DNA of 64,000 bases from Ignelater luminosus (Eukaryota; Arthropoda; Insecta; Coleoptera; Elateridae): NCBI GenBank assembly GCA_011009095.1, contig VTPC01091024.1, positions 121,541 through 185,540 of the forward strand, written 5' to 3'. A program made the translations under genes and the position numbers. The notes under the pieces were generated by a model. That model saw only the letters and a program-made list of their open reading frames with translations, was not told the DNA's origin and searched no databases. Each line of letters opens with the position of its first letter. Position 1 is the stretch's first letter. This document shows positions 1 through 11,400 of this stretch, piece after piece.

Positions 1-1238
1 GTGTTGGTAATGAACTATTATCAATTACTCTTGGAGTGTACCAGTCAAATGAACGTCATACTTTAGAACACATCGCTGAAATGCTGCTAAAAGCTTGTAC
101 TGAATGGGGAATTGACAGAGATAAAATTTCGTCTGTAGTGACGGACAATGCAGCCAACATGGTAAAGGCCATCGATTTGGCTTTTGGAAAAAAAACATAT
201 ACCATGTTTCGCCCACACTTTGAATTTAGTGGCACAAAATTCTATGCAACAGTGTACAGAGCTGCGAAGCTTGATAACGATAGTAAAAGATATTGTGACA
301 TGGTTCAAACAGAGCAACATAGCCAGTAACGAATTACGTAAAGCAACCCAGAAGGAAACTAAATTGATTCAAGAGGTCCCGACCAGGTGGAATAGTACAT
401 ATCATATGATCGAAAGATTTTTGGAACTTCGCACTATCGTTAATGACATAATCATTCGTTACAAAAACGCACCACCGATGCTTACTGCTTCAGAACTGTC
501 TATTCTTTCTTCGGTCTTACAAGTTTTGCGACCGATCGAAGCTGCAACTAAAGAAGTGTCAGCTGATAAGTATTGCACTAGCAGTAAGGTAATACCACTT
601 AACCATTGCCTGCTTTTGAAAATTAAACCTCTTAAGCTCGAAGAATCTCTTGCCAAAGAGTTGCAGTCAGTGATACTTAAAGAGGTTGACAAGAGAATGG
701 GTGTTATAGAGAGAGTGACTTCCCTTGCTCTAGCCACGATATTGGATCCGAGGTTTAAAAAAAATGCATTTTACGGACCCAATTGCTTGCTCTTCGGCTG
801 TGGTAAAAGTCAAAGAATTTATGAAAGCTACAATACAAAATGAGGTTGTGGAATCTGATTCTTCAGATCATTCTGACAAACCAGAAGACAATTTTTCTTT
901 GTGGGATGATCACCACAAATTAGTCCACAAGAGTTGGAAAACGGCGAAGTCTGACGATGCTATTTCTGACGAGCTGTCTATTTACTTGCGTAGTCCTGTA
1001 GGAAGACTAAATGAAAATCCATTGGAAATTTGGAATGATCTGAGAATTCAGCTTCCTAAACTTCATACAATTGCATATAAATACTTGGCTATGGTGGGAA
1101 CTTCAGCACCATCTGAACGATTATTTTCGAAAGCAGCACAAATTGTAAATCGTAAATCAACAACGAAACAGACTGAAAGGTAAACGTTTAAATAAGCTTT
1201 TGTTTTTGCAAAGTCTTCCAAAAGAACACTGGGTATAG
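1..1238 (+). pseudogene. hAT-superfamily transposase (ZBED-like), 5' end outside the window, frameshifted
   Basis: Cut-and-paste transposase of the hAT superfamily. Reading three frames in turn gives the usual hAT order: VVTDNAANMVKAI (catalytic-core D region, about 135-175), HIPCFAHTLNLVAQ (about 197-238), VPTRWNSTYHMIERF (about 376-420), a DPRFKK block near 745-760, and the C-terminal hAT dimerisation segment YLAMVGTSAPSERLFS (about 1083-1130). The final segment LNKLLFLQSLPKEHW runs on to a stop at 1236-1238 in yet another frame. Frame changes fall at about 187-194, 757-764 and 1175-1185; the first two lie in runs of seven or eight A. The N-terminal BED finger would lie before base 1. A pseudogene, because the frame is broken at least three times. 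Confidence 0.9.
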
Positions 1239-1817
1239 GACTTTAATACCGGAATTTCTATATTATGATTGTGGATGATTTTTATTTTATTTTTTATACT
1301 TTGAAAATAAACAACTTTACGGTTAGTTATGCGACTTGTTTGTATTCGATTTATCGTTGTTTTTGTGGCTTTCAAGGTTTCCCGACGTTTTGACACCTTT
1401 GCAGGAGCCCTGGTAAAAGTTGTTTAATTTAAATGAACAGTACGCACGAATATCTAAGATCCACATATTATTTGTAGGTACTTTTTGTAATTTTGCCTTT
1501 TTTCTTAATAAATAACAACTGAATCAGAGAAGGTTCCGCATGTAATGTCGTTTAACTTCTTAGTTCCTTGAACATCCTTTAACACACAAACGTGCGGACA
1601 ACGATAGTGCTGTTGTAGGAGTAATAGGTAATCAAAAATTGTGGTTTGTATGGAGTGTCAGGGGCTGAATTCAGCTTTGTGATGCAATGTTTAAAAAAGT
1701 ACTCGATTTTGAGAAAACGTCGATGTTTCTAACCGATGCATCGGAAAATATCGATGCATAGCCACGATGTATTGCATCGAAAAAAACATCGATGTATTTT
1801 CTAATTGGACACCCCTA
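1..1817 (+). mobile_element. hAT element, 3' portion with terminal region
   Basis: The transposase pseudogene is followed by about 580 bases of non-coding 3' region. At 1720-1800 it carries a cluster of ATCGATG/CATCGAT motifs in both orientations, of the kind hAT transposases use as subterminal binding sites. The sequence then ends in CTAATTGGACACCCCTA (1801-1817), whose complement begins like a hAT terminal repeat. I place the right end near 1817. The left end and any 8-bp target duplication lie outside the window, so the boundary is inferred. Confidence 0.6.
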
Positions 1818-4035
1818 CAAAATACTACCCTAAAAGTAGGAAAATTAAATAAAGACTTAAGTCTTTATGAAAAGTTATCACACTTTAATAAAGATCCTGT
1901 TTGATCTTATCACGTTTAACTGAAAATGTCTCTTGCAAATTCCCGTATATAAAACACTTGAAATAACATTTACAGCATAAACAGATTCTATCGACATCTA
2001 TAGAATGTTCTCACTTACTACTTCAATAACATTACTAAATTTAAATGAACATTATTGTAATATTTAAAGAAACGTATAAATATATTTCATAGGAAACAGT
2101 AATATTTTTAATTTAAATCGATCCCTGCTTCAATGAAGATTATTAGCTTTGAATATACTCTACTCGTTAAACAAATTAGTATCTTCCTTTAAACATATAG
2201 GTATACTTGCATCAAACAACTTTCCTTGATTGAAAGATGTATCAACTTGAATTAAATATATTTTTTTAAACATACACGTATACTTAAAAGAAGAAATCCT
2301 TTTTTTCTGTGTGAGAATATGTACACTTGTGTGCCGGCTTTTATCTAAAATAAGTATAGCAGCGCTTAAATACCAGACATAATCGGTTTTTACTTATTTG
2401 CAATTGATTCCTTCGTTGCACATTATCAGATTAAATTAAAAATAAACCACATTTCCAAGCTTAAATTCAAAAGGTTTATTTCTTATTGCGCATATTTTAC
2501 ATATACGGTTGTATATCTTGGACATATTGCTTCATATTTTTCCCAAAATTCTTGCATACTGCATAAAATGTGCATATTTCGGACAGTGGTTTTGCATATA
2601 AAACCGAGTTTTTTGAACAAATCCATGGTATCATCTCGAATCTTGTCATTACAACCCTACATATATTTACATTATCAAAATCAGGAGGAGCTAGTCCATT
2701 CATTTATGCAAGAAAAGAGTATAATTGTTGCACTTGAAAAGCATTAAATTGAACAAGAAATTTTATCCATTCTCAAAGCATTACGTACCAAAATTAAAAT
2801 TTTTAACATTCTGTCTTGAAGTTATTTTTTTTTAATGCGATAAAGTAGATCGGACTATCTACATTCAATTGATATTCAAAAATATGTAATCAGAAATGGC
2901 CTAAAAATGATAAAAATCTTGTTAAAAAATATTTTGGAGAAATTTTCACAACGATCTTGATAAAGTGAAATAGTAAATCATTCGGTTTTTGGTTTTAGAA
3001 ATAAATCTAATCGATTGTTATACAAACACAATAAATAATTAATAAATGCAACTTATTAGTAGTATTATTATCTACTGATTAATAAATACTTCGCACTGCA
3101 AACCTTTAGGCATTTGAATAATAATTATTAATTCTTCAAGTCTAATACGTAAATATTTATTTGAATTATTGTTGAAATTCTTTGCGTTCTAACAAGAAAG
3201 AATAAATAATTTATACTTGAAATAAAGGCCTTTCTTTGGAATCTCTATTATTATTGCTAACAAAACTTATTTCAATTAGTTTTTACATCTAAAACATATT
3301 ATGTAAAGCCCATAACATCTTAAATGAGTAATATATTACGAATCAGGCTAATTTGGAAAAGAAGAACAATAAAGTAGATAGACTTCAAATAACACATACT
3401 AAAACGAGAACTAACAAAATAAGTTACTATAACTGACTTAACTTTCTACCAAGATTGAAAACACATTTTTGAGATGATTTGGTCACGATACATGAGACTT
3501 TATAGAAAGGAAACTTGACAAAATATTTAAAATCCCCAGATGTCCTAAATACACATATCCCTCATGCCCTACGTTGAAGTATTTTTTTTTCTTGGTTTTT
3601 CTCTATGAGGCTCACCTGAGAAAGACGAATCTTCATGTGATAACCAATGTTTACCGTGGCTAGTTTTCAGAATGACATACAGTGTGTTTCACTTCTCAAG
3701 TTCACACCCCTGTATACGCCTTATTTATTTTTTGATAGATTTCAAATTTTGGTCAAATATGCTACCACTTAAAAGAAACATTTTTACAAATTTTAAATAA
3801 TTTTACTGAAAATTACCAGCCTACTGCAATCAAAAATAAATGCAAACAATTGAAAGTGATAGTAAGCCTAGTTTTAGCTTAAAAATCACAAAAATAGTCG
3901 AAATGCAAATTTTCGCAGAAAAATTCTCATATTTTATTTTTTCCTGAAATTATTACGAAATCCATATAGTAGTTACCATTTTACTGGACTAAATTATCAT
4001 AATAGCACCAATTATCTTTAGAAATTAAATTTCAT
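1818..4035. other. AT-rich stretch without recognised gene
   Basis: No coding sequence I recognise. The minus-strand ORF at 2497-2703 (68 codons) has no motif I can name and is probably chance, although the same 120 bases contain GCATAT or GCATAC four times, as in some hAT subterminal regions. At 3681-3716 there is a small inverted pair, TACAGTGTGTTTCAC and its near-complement GTTCACACCCCTGTA, resembling the tips of the CAGGGTGT-type elements further right. Confidence 0.5.
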
Positions 4036-4210
4036 CCCTCTCCACTAAACAAAAAGTGTATACCAGTACCATTCAAAATAGAGAAGAGCTCTGTAATAAA
4101 ATTCGTCAAGCATGCCGCAAAATAACGCAAGGAGAACTGCGTAGAGTTGTTATAAATAACAAAAAGTGCATAAGACTTGATGGAGGTTGGTAGGAGGAAC
4201 ATAAATTCTA
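4036..4210 (+). pseudogene. mariner-like transposase C-terminal fragment
   Basis: One plus-strand frame reads QKVYTSTIQNREELCNKIRQ, then ACRKITQGELRRVV, then ends in a diverged segment with DGG. This matches the far C-terminus of IS630/Tc1/mariner transposases: a K-V-Y, then a 'REEL..RI..AC..I....LRRV' helix, then a final N-G-G-H-F-E-H segment. The DDE core upstream is not recognisable and no terminal repeats were found, so this is a relic. Confidence 0.55.
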
Positions 4211-4637
4211 GAGACCAGTTAAAGCAGATTTGGAAAAAATAACAACCAAAACAGAAGTTACTACATATGAAAAAAAGTCCAAGGAGGTAAACTTTACAGG
4301 ATCGGTTAAAACTCACCAGCGCTGATTCGAAGGTTTTTCTTAATGCCTATTCTATTCCTACAGGATATTTAACAACAACATTTACTTTTAACACAGCAAA
4401 GTTTGAGCATCTGTATTTTATAGGCAGCAAAAGTCTCAATATTCTCCAAAGAACTTGCAACAATAACAGAAGACTACTACAAAGTCTAGAGACCAAACCA
4501 AAAGATGATTTGTGTGTCAGTAACGTAATGTTACTATTGGCGAGTAAGATATTTCCCTAACAATTTCTTTTTCGGCGGAATAGTTCTCCAATATACAGTG
4601 TAGTGATATTGAGACCTTACTTAGTTTTGTTTTGCTG
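4211..4637. other. no gene recognised
   Basis: AT-rich sequence between the mariner scrap and the repeat cluster at 4638. I see no open frame with known motifs and no clear repeat. Confidence 0.4.
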
Positions 4638-5149
4638 TGAATTTATTGTCAATAAATAGTTTAGGGTCGGTTTTTCCATCTGCTAATAAACTAGGCAATA
4701 GCTATTCATCAAATAAACTTATTAGACAGTTTTATTTGGCAAATAACGCCTAAGCGTCTTTCCACTTGAAAACTTTCCACCGAAAACTGCCTATCTCACG
4801 AAAAATATCCAAGAGAAACTCTGTCCATACCAGGTATACATTCACACAAATTTGTAAAATGACAGATATTTTGTAATAAGGATATATAAATAAGGGTATA
4901 TTCATAGTGCACTGTGTTTCAGGTTATCAAAGAAACAAAGAAATTGTAAATAAAACTTCGACATACTGTATCTCGGAAATGGTGCGTTTTCATACTTATT
5001 AAAATCGACTTACTGTTTGATGTAGTTTGTATGGTTAAATGCATGACCATCTGAAAGAAAATACCCTGTGTAGTTTTCTTTGTAAATATCAATATTCATT
5101 CTTATTTGAAGAACACATGACATCAAATTATTTATTGACAATAAATTCA
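4638..5149. repeat. 21-bp perfect inverted repeat pair
   Basis: TGAATTTATTGTCAATAAAT plus one base at 4638-4658 recurs as its exact complement at 5129-5149. The unit is itself almost palindromic (TTTATTGTCAATAAA). The right copy lies just after the stop of the gypsy integrase fragment (read on the minus strand). It may mark the edges of a small element or be part of a retroelement terminal region; I cannot decide. Confidence 0.5.
4661..4800 (+). mobile_element. PIF/Harbinger-like terminus, copy 1
   Basis: TTAGGGTCGGTTTTTCCATC followed by TGCTAATAAAC. The same terminus recurs at 6103 in the same orientation. A TTA followed by GGGYCGGT fits PIF/Harbinger elements, which duplicate TTA/TAA and often begin with G-rich tips. 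Only one end is visible and the right limit is arbitrary. Also contains GTCTTTCCACTTG and ACTTTCCACC echoes at about 4755-4785. Confidence 0.4.
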
Positions 5150-6088
5150 AAAACTATTTTTTTTCGATAATATCTCCATTCTCTAATCTTACTCTCGATG
5201 TTCGTGGTTTATTCCATTTGATCAAAACAACACTCGATTGCCAAGAAGTTTAATTTGAACTTTGAATTCTAACTTCATCTTGTTCATGAAAGTCTTCTAA
5301 TTTTCTTGTAATCTTGTCAAAATTACTTTTCTGTTTGTCTTGCCTAACTTCCAAACTTTCTCTTATATTTCTCTTGCTTTCCTTGTTGTTACAAACATCA
5401 AATTTTGGAAGTAAAAAGTAAACTTCTCTTTTCAATTTAATCATTTATATTTAGCTAAACTAAGCCTTGCCTGGCTTTGAGTTGACATTTGACTATTCTC
5501 ATATGGTTGAAGTGAATTGTCAAGCATTTTTCTTCTTAATGAAGTGGAAAAAATCACTTTATTTTTCTTAAATAATATATGCTTTACACATATAATTTCA
5601 TCTTTCTAGGCCCAATATTTTTGTAACCCTCGTGGAAGGTTTTGTTTATCTTTCTGGCCAGCCTTTCTTAGCTACCTCTGTAAGATTAGCCAAGACTTTT
5701 ATCATTTTGGGTTTCTTTCCGGAATCCTTTAAACTTCTTTTCAGATATGGATAACTGTCATTCAATTAAATTGACATGATCTTCAATTTGTTTCAAATCT
5801 AAATTGTCTGAATTTCTAATTTTGCCAAGGAAATTACGTGATAGGGACTCGACAATAATCAAGTCTGATCTCTTTGTTAGAAACAAAATTCTATCCCTGG
5901 TCAAATCTTTCTTTAAATATTATTACAAGCATCTGTATGATTTTCATCTGACTGAAACACGTGTTCAATACCTTGGTAAACCTCCTTCTTTTACATTGAA
6001 CATTGGTGACCTGATGTCCATGTTCTCTGTCTGCGTCATGTAGTATTCTTGGTAAATATCAATATTCATTCATATTAGAAGAGTACAT
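5071..6088. repeat. 48-bp direct repeat flanking the gypsy fragment
   Basis: 5071-5118 and 6041-6088 match at about 40 of 48 positions, sharing GTAAATATCAATATTCATTC. The two copies bracket the gypsy integrase tail (on the minus strand) and about 600 bases of decayed sequence. They could be scraps of the two long terminal repeats of an internally deleted retroelement: on the minus strand the left copy reads TGTCATGTG..., a usual LTR start. Inference only; no full LTR can be drawn. Confidence 0.45.
5150..5444 (-). pseudogene. Ty3/gypsy-type polyprotein, integrase C-terminal fragment
   Basis: The minus-strand frame contains VRQDKQKSNFDKITRKLEDF, then DEVRIQ, and after a stop WQSSVVLIKWNKPRTSRV. 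This is the layout of the C-terminal integrase region of gypsy-group retrotransposons ('RQ.KQK..YD......L..GD.VRIQ', then 'W..G.V......PRS..V..ENG'). About 90 codons remain, with at least two in-frame stops. Protease, reverse transcriptase and the integrase catalytic core are not visible to the right, so the copy is internally deleted or very old. No envelope gene is seen. Confidence 0.6.
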
Positions 6089-6102
6089 AATAAATTGTAA
6101 CA
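5445..6102. other. decayed sequence inside the putative gypsy relic
   Basis: No clear coding motif. A plus-strand ORF at 5804-6043 (79 codons) has no recognisable domain and is likely a shadow in degenerate sequence. Confidence 0.35.
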
Positions 6103-6496
6103 TTAAGGGCCGGTCTTTCCATCTGCTGATAAAGTTGCTAATAAAATTAGTTCTGTTAATATGTTGTAAAAGTGACTTTCCACCTGCTAATATCATTTAT
6201 TAGGGGAATAATTTCCCTTTATTTGTCTAATAAGCAATTAGGAAGTCGAAGCACCCACTCACCCCATTCGAGTTCTTAATAAATATGCGAACATACGCGA
6301 GAAGGTCCGAATACGAACTGGACGTCTAAAAATTAGCTGGAGCAGCTGCAGAAAGTTTACAATTGTTGTGTTCTTTTTTTTATAACCTCAAAAATTTTTT
6401 GATCAAGCCAAGCACAAAATATTTTTTTATAAAATGGATATATTTGAAGATTTTGAAGACATTGATGGCCAGGAAATAGTAAATGTACATAATTAA
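6103..6496 (+). mobile_element. PIF/Harbinger-like terminus copy 2 with a possible first exon
   Basis: TTAAGGGCCGGTCTTTCCAT followed by CTGCTGATAAAG matches the terminus at 4661. About 330 bases inside it, an ATG at 6434 opens the acidic peptide MDIFEDFEDIDGQEI before a stop at 6494-6496. A GTAAAT that could serve as a splice donor lies at the end of the readable part. A short acidic N-terminus is compatible with the first exon of a Harbinger-type gene, but nothing further downstream confirms it. The nearer sequence, 6240-6360, is less AT-rich than its surroundings. Confidence 0.35.
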
Positions 6497-8409
6497 CTTT
6501 GTAAATTCAGATCGTCATCAAGTCATTTTATAAATTATAGTTGCAAACTTTACTATTCACTGAACGTAAGAGAAAACAAATTGCCTTGGTTGCAAAACTT
6601 GGGCTAAACTACATATTAGTAAAATTTTTGTAATTTTAATGATAATGACCTCATAGTTTATTATTGTATGTGTTTATTATGGGTTTGTTTTGTCCTTACT
6701 TTTTTTTAAATTAAACGTTTTTTTTCATATCCAAACTTTCGTTTTTTTAAATTAAAACTTCCTCAGGGATATTATACTTATATGAAAAAGTAAATTAAGT
6801 AGTATTCTTTAATGTATAAATAAAATATACATCGTAAAAGAAAATATGTTAAAAGGTATAGAAATTAGTAAAATTGTTTAAACACGCTTTTTGTAGTTTA
6901 TTATTTTATAATTTAAATCATAATTCATTTGTGTATTACTTGCCAGAACAAAATACACACGTTAATCTACCTAAAATGGTACTAATTGTGACGAAAACAT
7001 GTGCGAATCGCAAATTAATTAGAGGTTATGTGTACAATTACCTGCCGAAATGTCGATCTCTCTCTTACTAACAGATCCATGTCAATTAACTGTCTTTTTC
7101 TAACTACTAGCCTGACGCAGGTTACTACTCGTGTAGTGTTAGCAACAGTTCCAAGTGATATTAATTTGTCCAATAACCATTCGCCTTTTAAATTCAAGAT
7201 TAAATTCTAAGATTTACCCGTGTTTATATGCGATGAATGTTTTATTTCTTCGACATCTTGAAAATAACACACAATATGACCTGTATAAATAACTCGAGAA
7301 TTGATAAGAAATTGAAGCTTTTATTACATCGGCCTGTTTCATCACAATACGCTTTCTAGGAAATCCACCCTCTCCTAGAAATTCTGTGCATTCTTACATT
7401 GAATAAATATTACTATTTAGAATTTTTTTAACGATCCCCGTATAAGATGCGAATTTGGACTACTCTTAAATTGAAAGCTAATCATTCTAAACAGAAAAAT
7501 ATACAGAAAAATCTAAATCGATGGAAAATAAACCACATAGTAAGGGAAGAACAAAATTGTAAAATCACTGTAATTGCAAGTAATTCGTTTGTATACGTAC
7601 ATTAGGTTAGAAACAACTGAATAATGACAAGTCTACTTATTCTAAAAGCAAAACTAATTTTACTTATTTTGATAAAAAAGGTTTTTTACGCAACTGTCAT
7701 GGACATGTCCGAATGAATGTTACAGAATGTACTACGTGTGAATAGAATAACTGTAACTAAATTGATAAAATTGATTTTATACCTAAAAACAGTTTTAATT
7801 AAAATAAAAAATACAAATTGACACTTTACTGTTTTAAAAATATTTTCAGCAGGAAATGATTTTATTTTATACCGGGCAAATACATTATTTGTCAATTCGT
7901 TTTGGTAGTTCTTCCACAAAGAAATATTTCCAGTTTTATTTTAATAATAATGAAACACTCGTTCCGCTTCCATGACTAGCATTATCTCTTATATATTTCA
8001 TGGATAACTGTAAATCTTAGTTCTTTACAATCATAACATCGAAATACAAAAATATTATGTCGCATGTTATTTATCACCTGAGTTATAACCAACTACTTAC
8101 TTGCCACCATTGTAATTCTTTGTTGTGGTAATGCCAACTGCTCAAACAGAACATAATCGACAAGTGGTATTAAACGAATAAACTAAATATATACAAGCAA
8201 CCAACAATGGCTCACTGTCTCATTTTTAAGAGATTATAGACTGTAAATTCAATTTACACTTTAATTTTGAATACGGTTACTGTTTATTTTGACAGGTAAC
8301 CAAAAGGGCAATTTATACGCATGTACTTAGAGGCATGCAGCCAAGAAAAATGGCGTTGGTAATATGTTAAATTGAAAATTCGCCGAATCAATCGATTACC
8401 TTGGTCCAG
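6497..8409. other. AT-rich stretch without recognised gene
   Basis: Short ORFs (for example at 6874-7071, 7028-7210 and 7686-7919) carry no motif I know and sit in low-complexity AT-rich sequence. On the minus strand, CAAGTAAGTAG near 8097-8107 resembles a splice donor, but no convincing exon precedes it. Confidence 0.4.
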
Positions 8410-8462
8410 TCGGCACCGCCTCTTCTATCTCTGGCAAGACCACCTCGAGAATGGAATTATAT
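8410..8462 (+). other. candidate 53-bp internal exon
   Basis: A GC-richer island bounded by an acceptor-like TTGGTCCAG (ending 8409) and a perfect consensus donor GTAAGT (8463-8468). One frame is open throughout and reads SAPPLLSLARPPREWNY, ending one phase short of a codon. Pyrimidine content before the acceptor is only moderate. I do not recognise the peptide. The combination of base composition, open frame and consensus donor is suggestive but could be chance. Confidence 0.3.
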
Positions 8463-11400
8463 GTAAGTAAACCCACGAGTACAATGGACACATATTTAGG
8501 ACTTCGTATCTACTTAAATTTACAGAACCGGCCTAAAGAAATTTTTGGTAATATTATAGCTTACCATAAACGTTACCACTATAAATCACGCATGTGTGGT
8601 TCTACTAACAGTTACAAATTAAATATGTAAATTCGAATGACAACCAAAAATCGAACATTCCTTTAGTTATGTGATATTAATCGTTTCGGATTTCTAAAAG
8701 AATTTGTTGGTTCTAAATCCGCAAACCGAATGGCATTTAAAAAGAAAGTTAAATTACCCTAAACATATAAGACAAATTAAACATCCACATTAAGTATGAC
8801 AAACAATAAACCGCAATTAAAGAATTATTTTTCAAAAGCTGCATAATTCAATTTTATTAAACTCGAAAAGGAGATTATACAGATGAACTTAATATTCAAA
8901 TTGGAAATTTATAAAAACGTCATCTGATAACTTAAACCTACTCAAATTTATCACACCAGGTAGGTATTGATTACTCCTTCAGATCTGATAATTTCCGTAA
9001 TCCTAAGCATTTGTTGTTGATTTATTCATTTGCCGATTTATTTATTTCTTCGTTCATTTTCTGCTTTTTTTGATCATAGAATTTTAATAAACCGAAGTAA
9101 CCTAATACAATTCACAACTTTTTTAAAATTTGTGGTCAGTAACACTTAGTACCCGAGAAATTGTTTTTTGTATAAATTTAAAAGCATTTTAGAAATTGGT
9201 CATTGGCCTCAATAAATATACAAACTCCTATTTCACTGTTTACTATCTATTACAAGCTTTTTTTTAAAGAATTCTGATTACTACAATGTCTGTACTATTA
9301 AGAGAGAAGAATGCATTGTGTGAAGCACAGAAAATGTAAGTATAGTCTATTAGTATTCATAAAGCAGCAGTTTTCAATTTTGTAAGAATATTTTCTCATA
9401 TCAAGGCTGCATAAATAGTAACTATTTACGCATCCTCTCGTGCGATCAGCACATTCCAGTGGTTACATAGGCATGGGATTGTGATGTGCGTCACAGTACA
9501 CGCATTAGGCCTCTATAAAAAAGAAATTTCTCTTCTGAATTTCTTTTCAGTACTTTACTGAATGCATATAGTTACCATTCAGACCAGGGATGGGTAATTA
9601 AAGTCAGATACCTGTAACATTGAGCTTTTAAGCTAGTTAACAGAGTATTATGCATACTTAAATTCTTTGTACAATTCGAAAACTACTCGAGGTATAAAAA
9701 GTTAAATTTCATAGTCGTATTCAGCATTAAAAACTAAGTCAATATCATATATAATATTACTATGTCGAAAAATTCTCATTTTCGATCCCGATTATCTCGA
9801 AAATTATTTGAGATATCAAAATACCGATTATATATCCGTAATCAGAAGAAAAAAAAGTTGATTTCATATATGTATATAACATGTCCTGTAAAGTTGCAGG
9901 AACATGAACACAGACAGACAGACGGAATGTACGAATTCAGATACGAATTTTTTTAGATTTCGTCGGAAATAAGTGAATCTACAAAAATAATAAAAGACGG
10001 AACAAACACGAAAACAGTGTTAAGTATATCAGCAGAAACTGCAACGTGCCAGGTGGCGCTACTTCAGGTGTGGGCATCTTGTTTGATTCCTACTTGAATT
10101 ACTCAAACTACAGCTTTGTCATTATTACTTCCTTCAAGTTTTTAATCCCTCCTATTAATAAAATACACTTTAATTAAGGAATCTAAATACTTTGGAAAAC
10201 CAGAAATTGACGGAGTTTTAATTATTATATTGAAGAACCATACCTCAGTCATTCTGTGAGTGATTTTCAGGATCTTTCGATTCTTAATTTAGGTTTGAGT
10301 TTTAAAATATTTCAAAATTTCATATGATTTGAATAGTAGATCATAGATAGCTCAGCTATTTTGGTAATTGAAGTAAGTTATTTTGCGGAAATTATCACAG
10401 TTCTATCATATGCATCTATGGTACAATTAATATCAAGAATCGTGTTTCTCTTCTTTGTTAAGTTAAAGCTCAAGCAGGTCACTGGAAATGCGTAAACTGA
10501 ACTACGTCGGTGCACTAAGTTCCTCTAATGATAACTTAGAAGAAAAGATATGGTGAATATGACATTATTGTCCAAAAACCAACCCAACACAAGTTTTATA
10601 CTGATAGAATTTTCTTTTCCAATAAAATACTACATATTAACGTTTACCAAAAAAAAAAGAATTTATATGCAATGTGATACCATTCCGAACTAAACCATCT
10701 ATTATTACCTCACTCTCATCTAAAAGTGAAATAATAATTATATCGTAAAATTCAAAAACCCTTTGTCAGAGCTGCTGAAAGGTATAATATAACCGCCGCA
10801 TGTTGTGAGCAGTTGCATGAAGTTTGAAATTTTGAAGAGAAAAATCGTGGAAGTGAAACGTGTAATTACTAGAATCATAAAGCCTGATATTTGTGCTTAG
10901 CTTTCCTGCTATTACAGTCCATATTAATAAATAAAAGAAAGATAGAATCTTATAAATAACAAACAAATGCAATATAAAATTGTTATTATCTACTTATTTC
11001 AGCGCATCATCAATATTTACTTAGAAATCTGTAATTCTTTAATTTAAATGTTATAAACGGTATAAATATGTTCATGCAGTTTAAAGGTTAATCGTATTCT
11101 TTTGTCGAACAAAATCAACTTTTCTATGCTTGTTTACTTAAATACATAAATAATAAGTCCGATCCTGCAGACCGTAAGATTCATACACGGAACATACGTA
11201 CTGGATTTAAGAGCGGGGCGGGCACTTGATGTAATAAATAACGTGATAATGGGCAGGTAGGCAAATACTAATTCCTGGGCCATTGTATTAAAGCAGCCCC
11301 AGGCTTCCCAATTATTTATACATATTTATTTACATTGTCACCAACTGCGTATCTCGTATGCTCTTTATTTATAGATGCCGTAAGCTAATAATATATGTAC

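Noticed and set aside
2490-2703. ORF and GCATAT cluster as a possible hAT relative
   Set aside because: No conserved hAT residues and no terminal repeats; the motif is simple and AT-rich.
3600-3625. Minus-strand CTTTCTCAG followed by GTGAGC, like another recursive splice site
   Set aside because: Short pyrimidine tract, imperfect donor, no exon end nearby; one such match is expected by chance.
8097-8140. Minus-strand exon ending at CAAGTAAGT
   Set aside because: Acceptor candidates are poor and the reading frame gives nothing protein-like.
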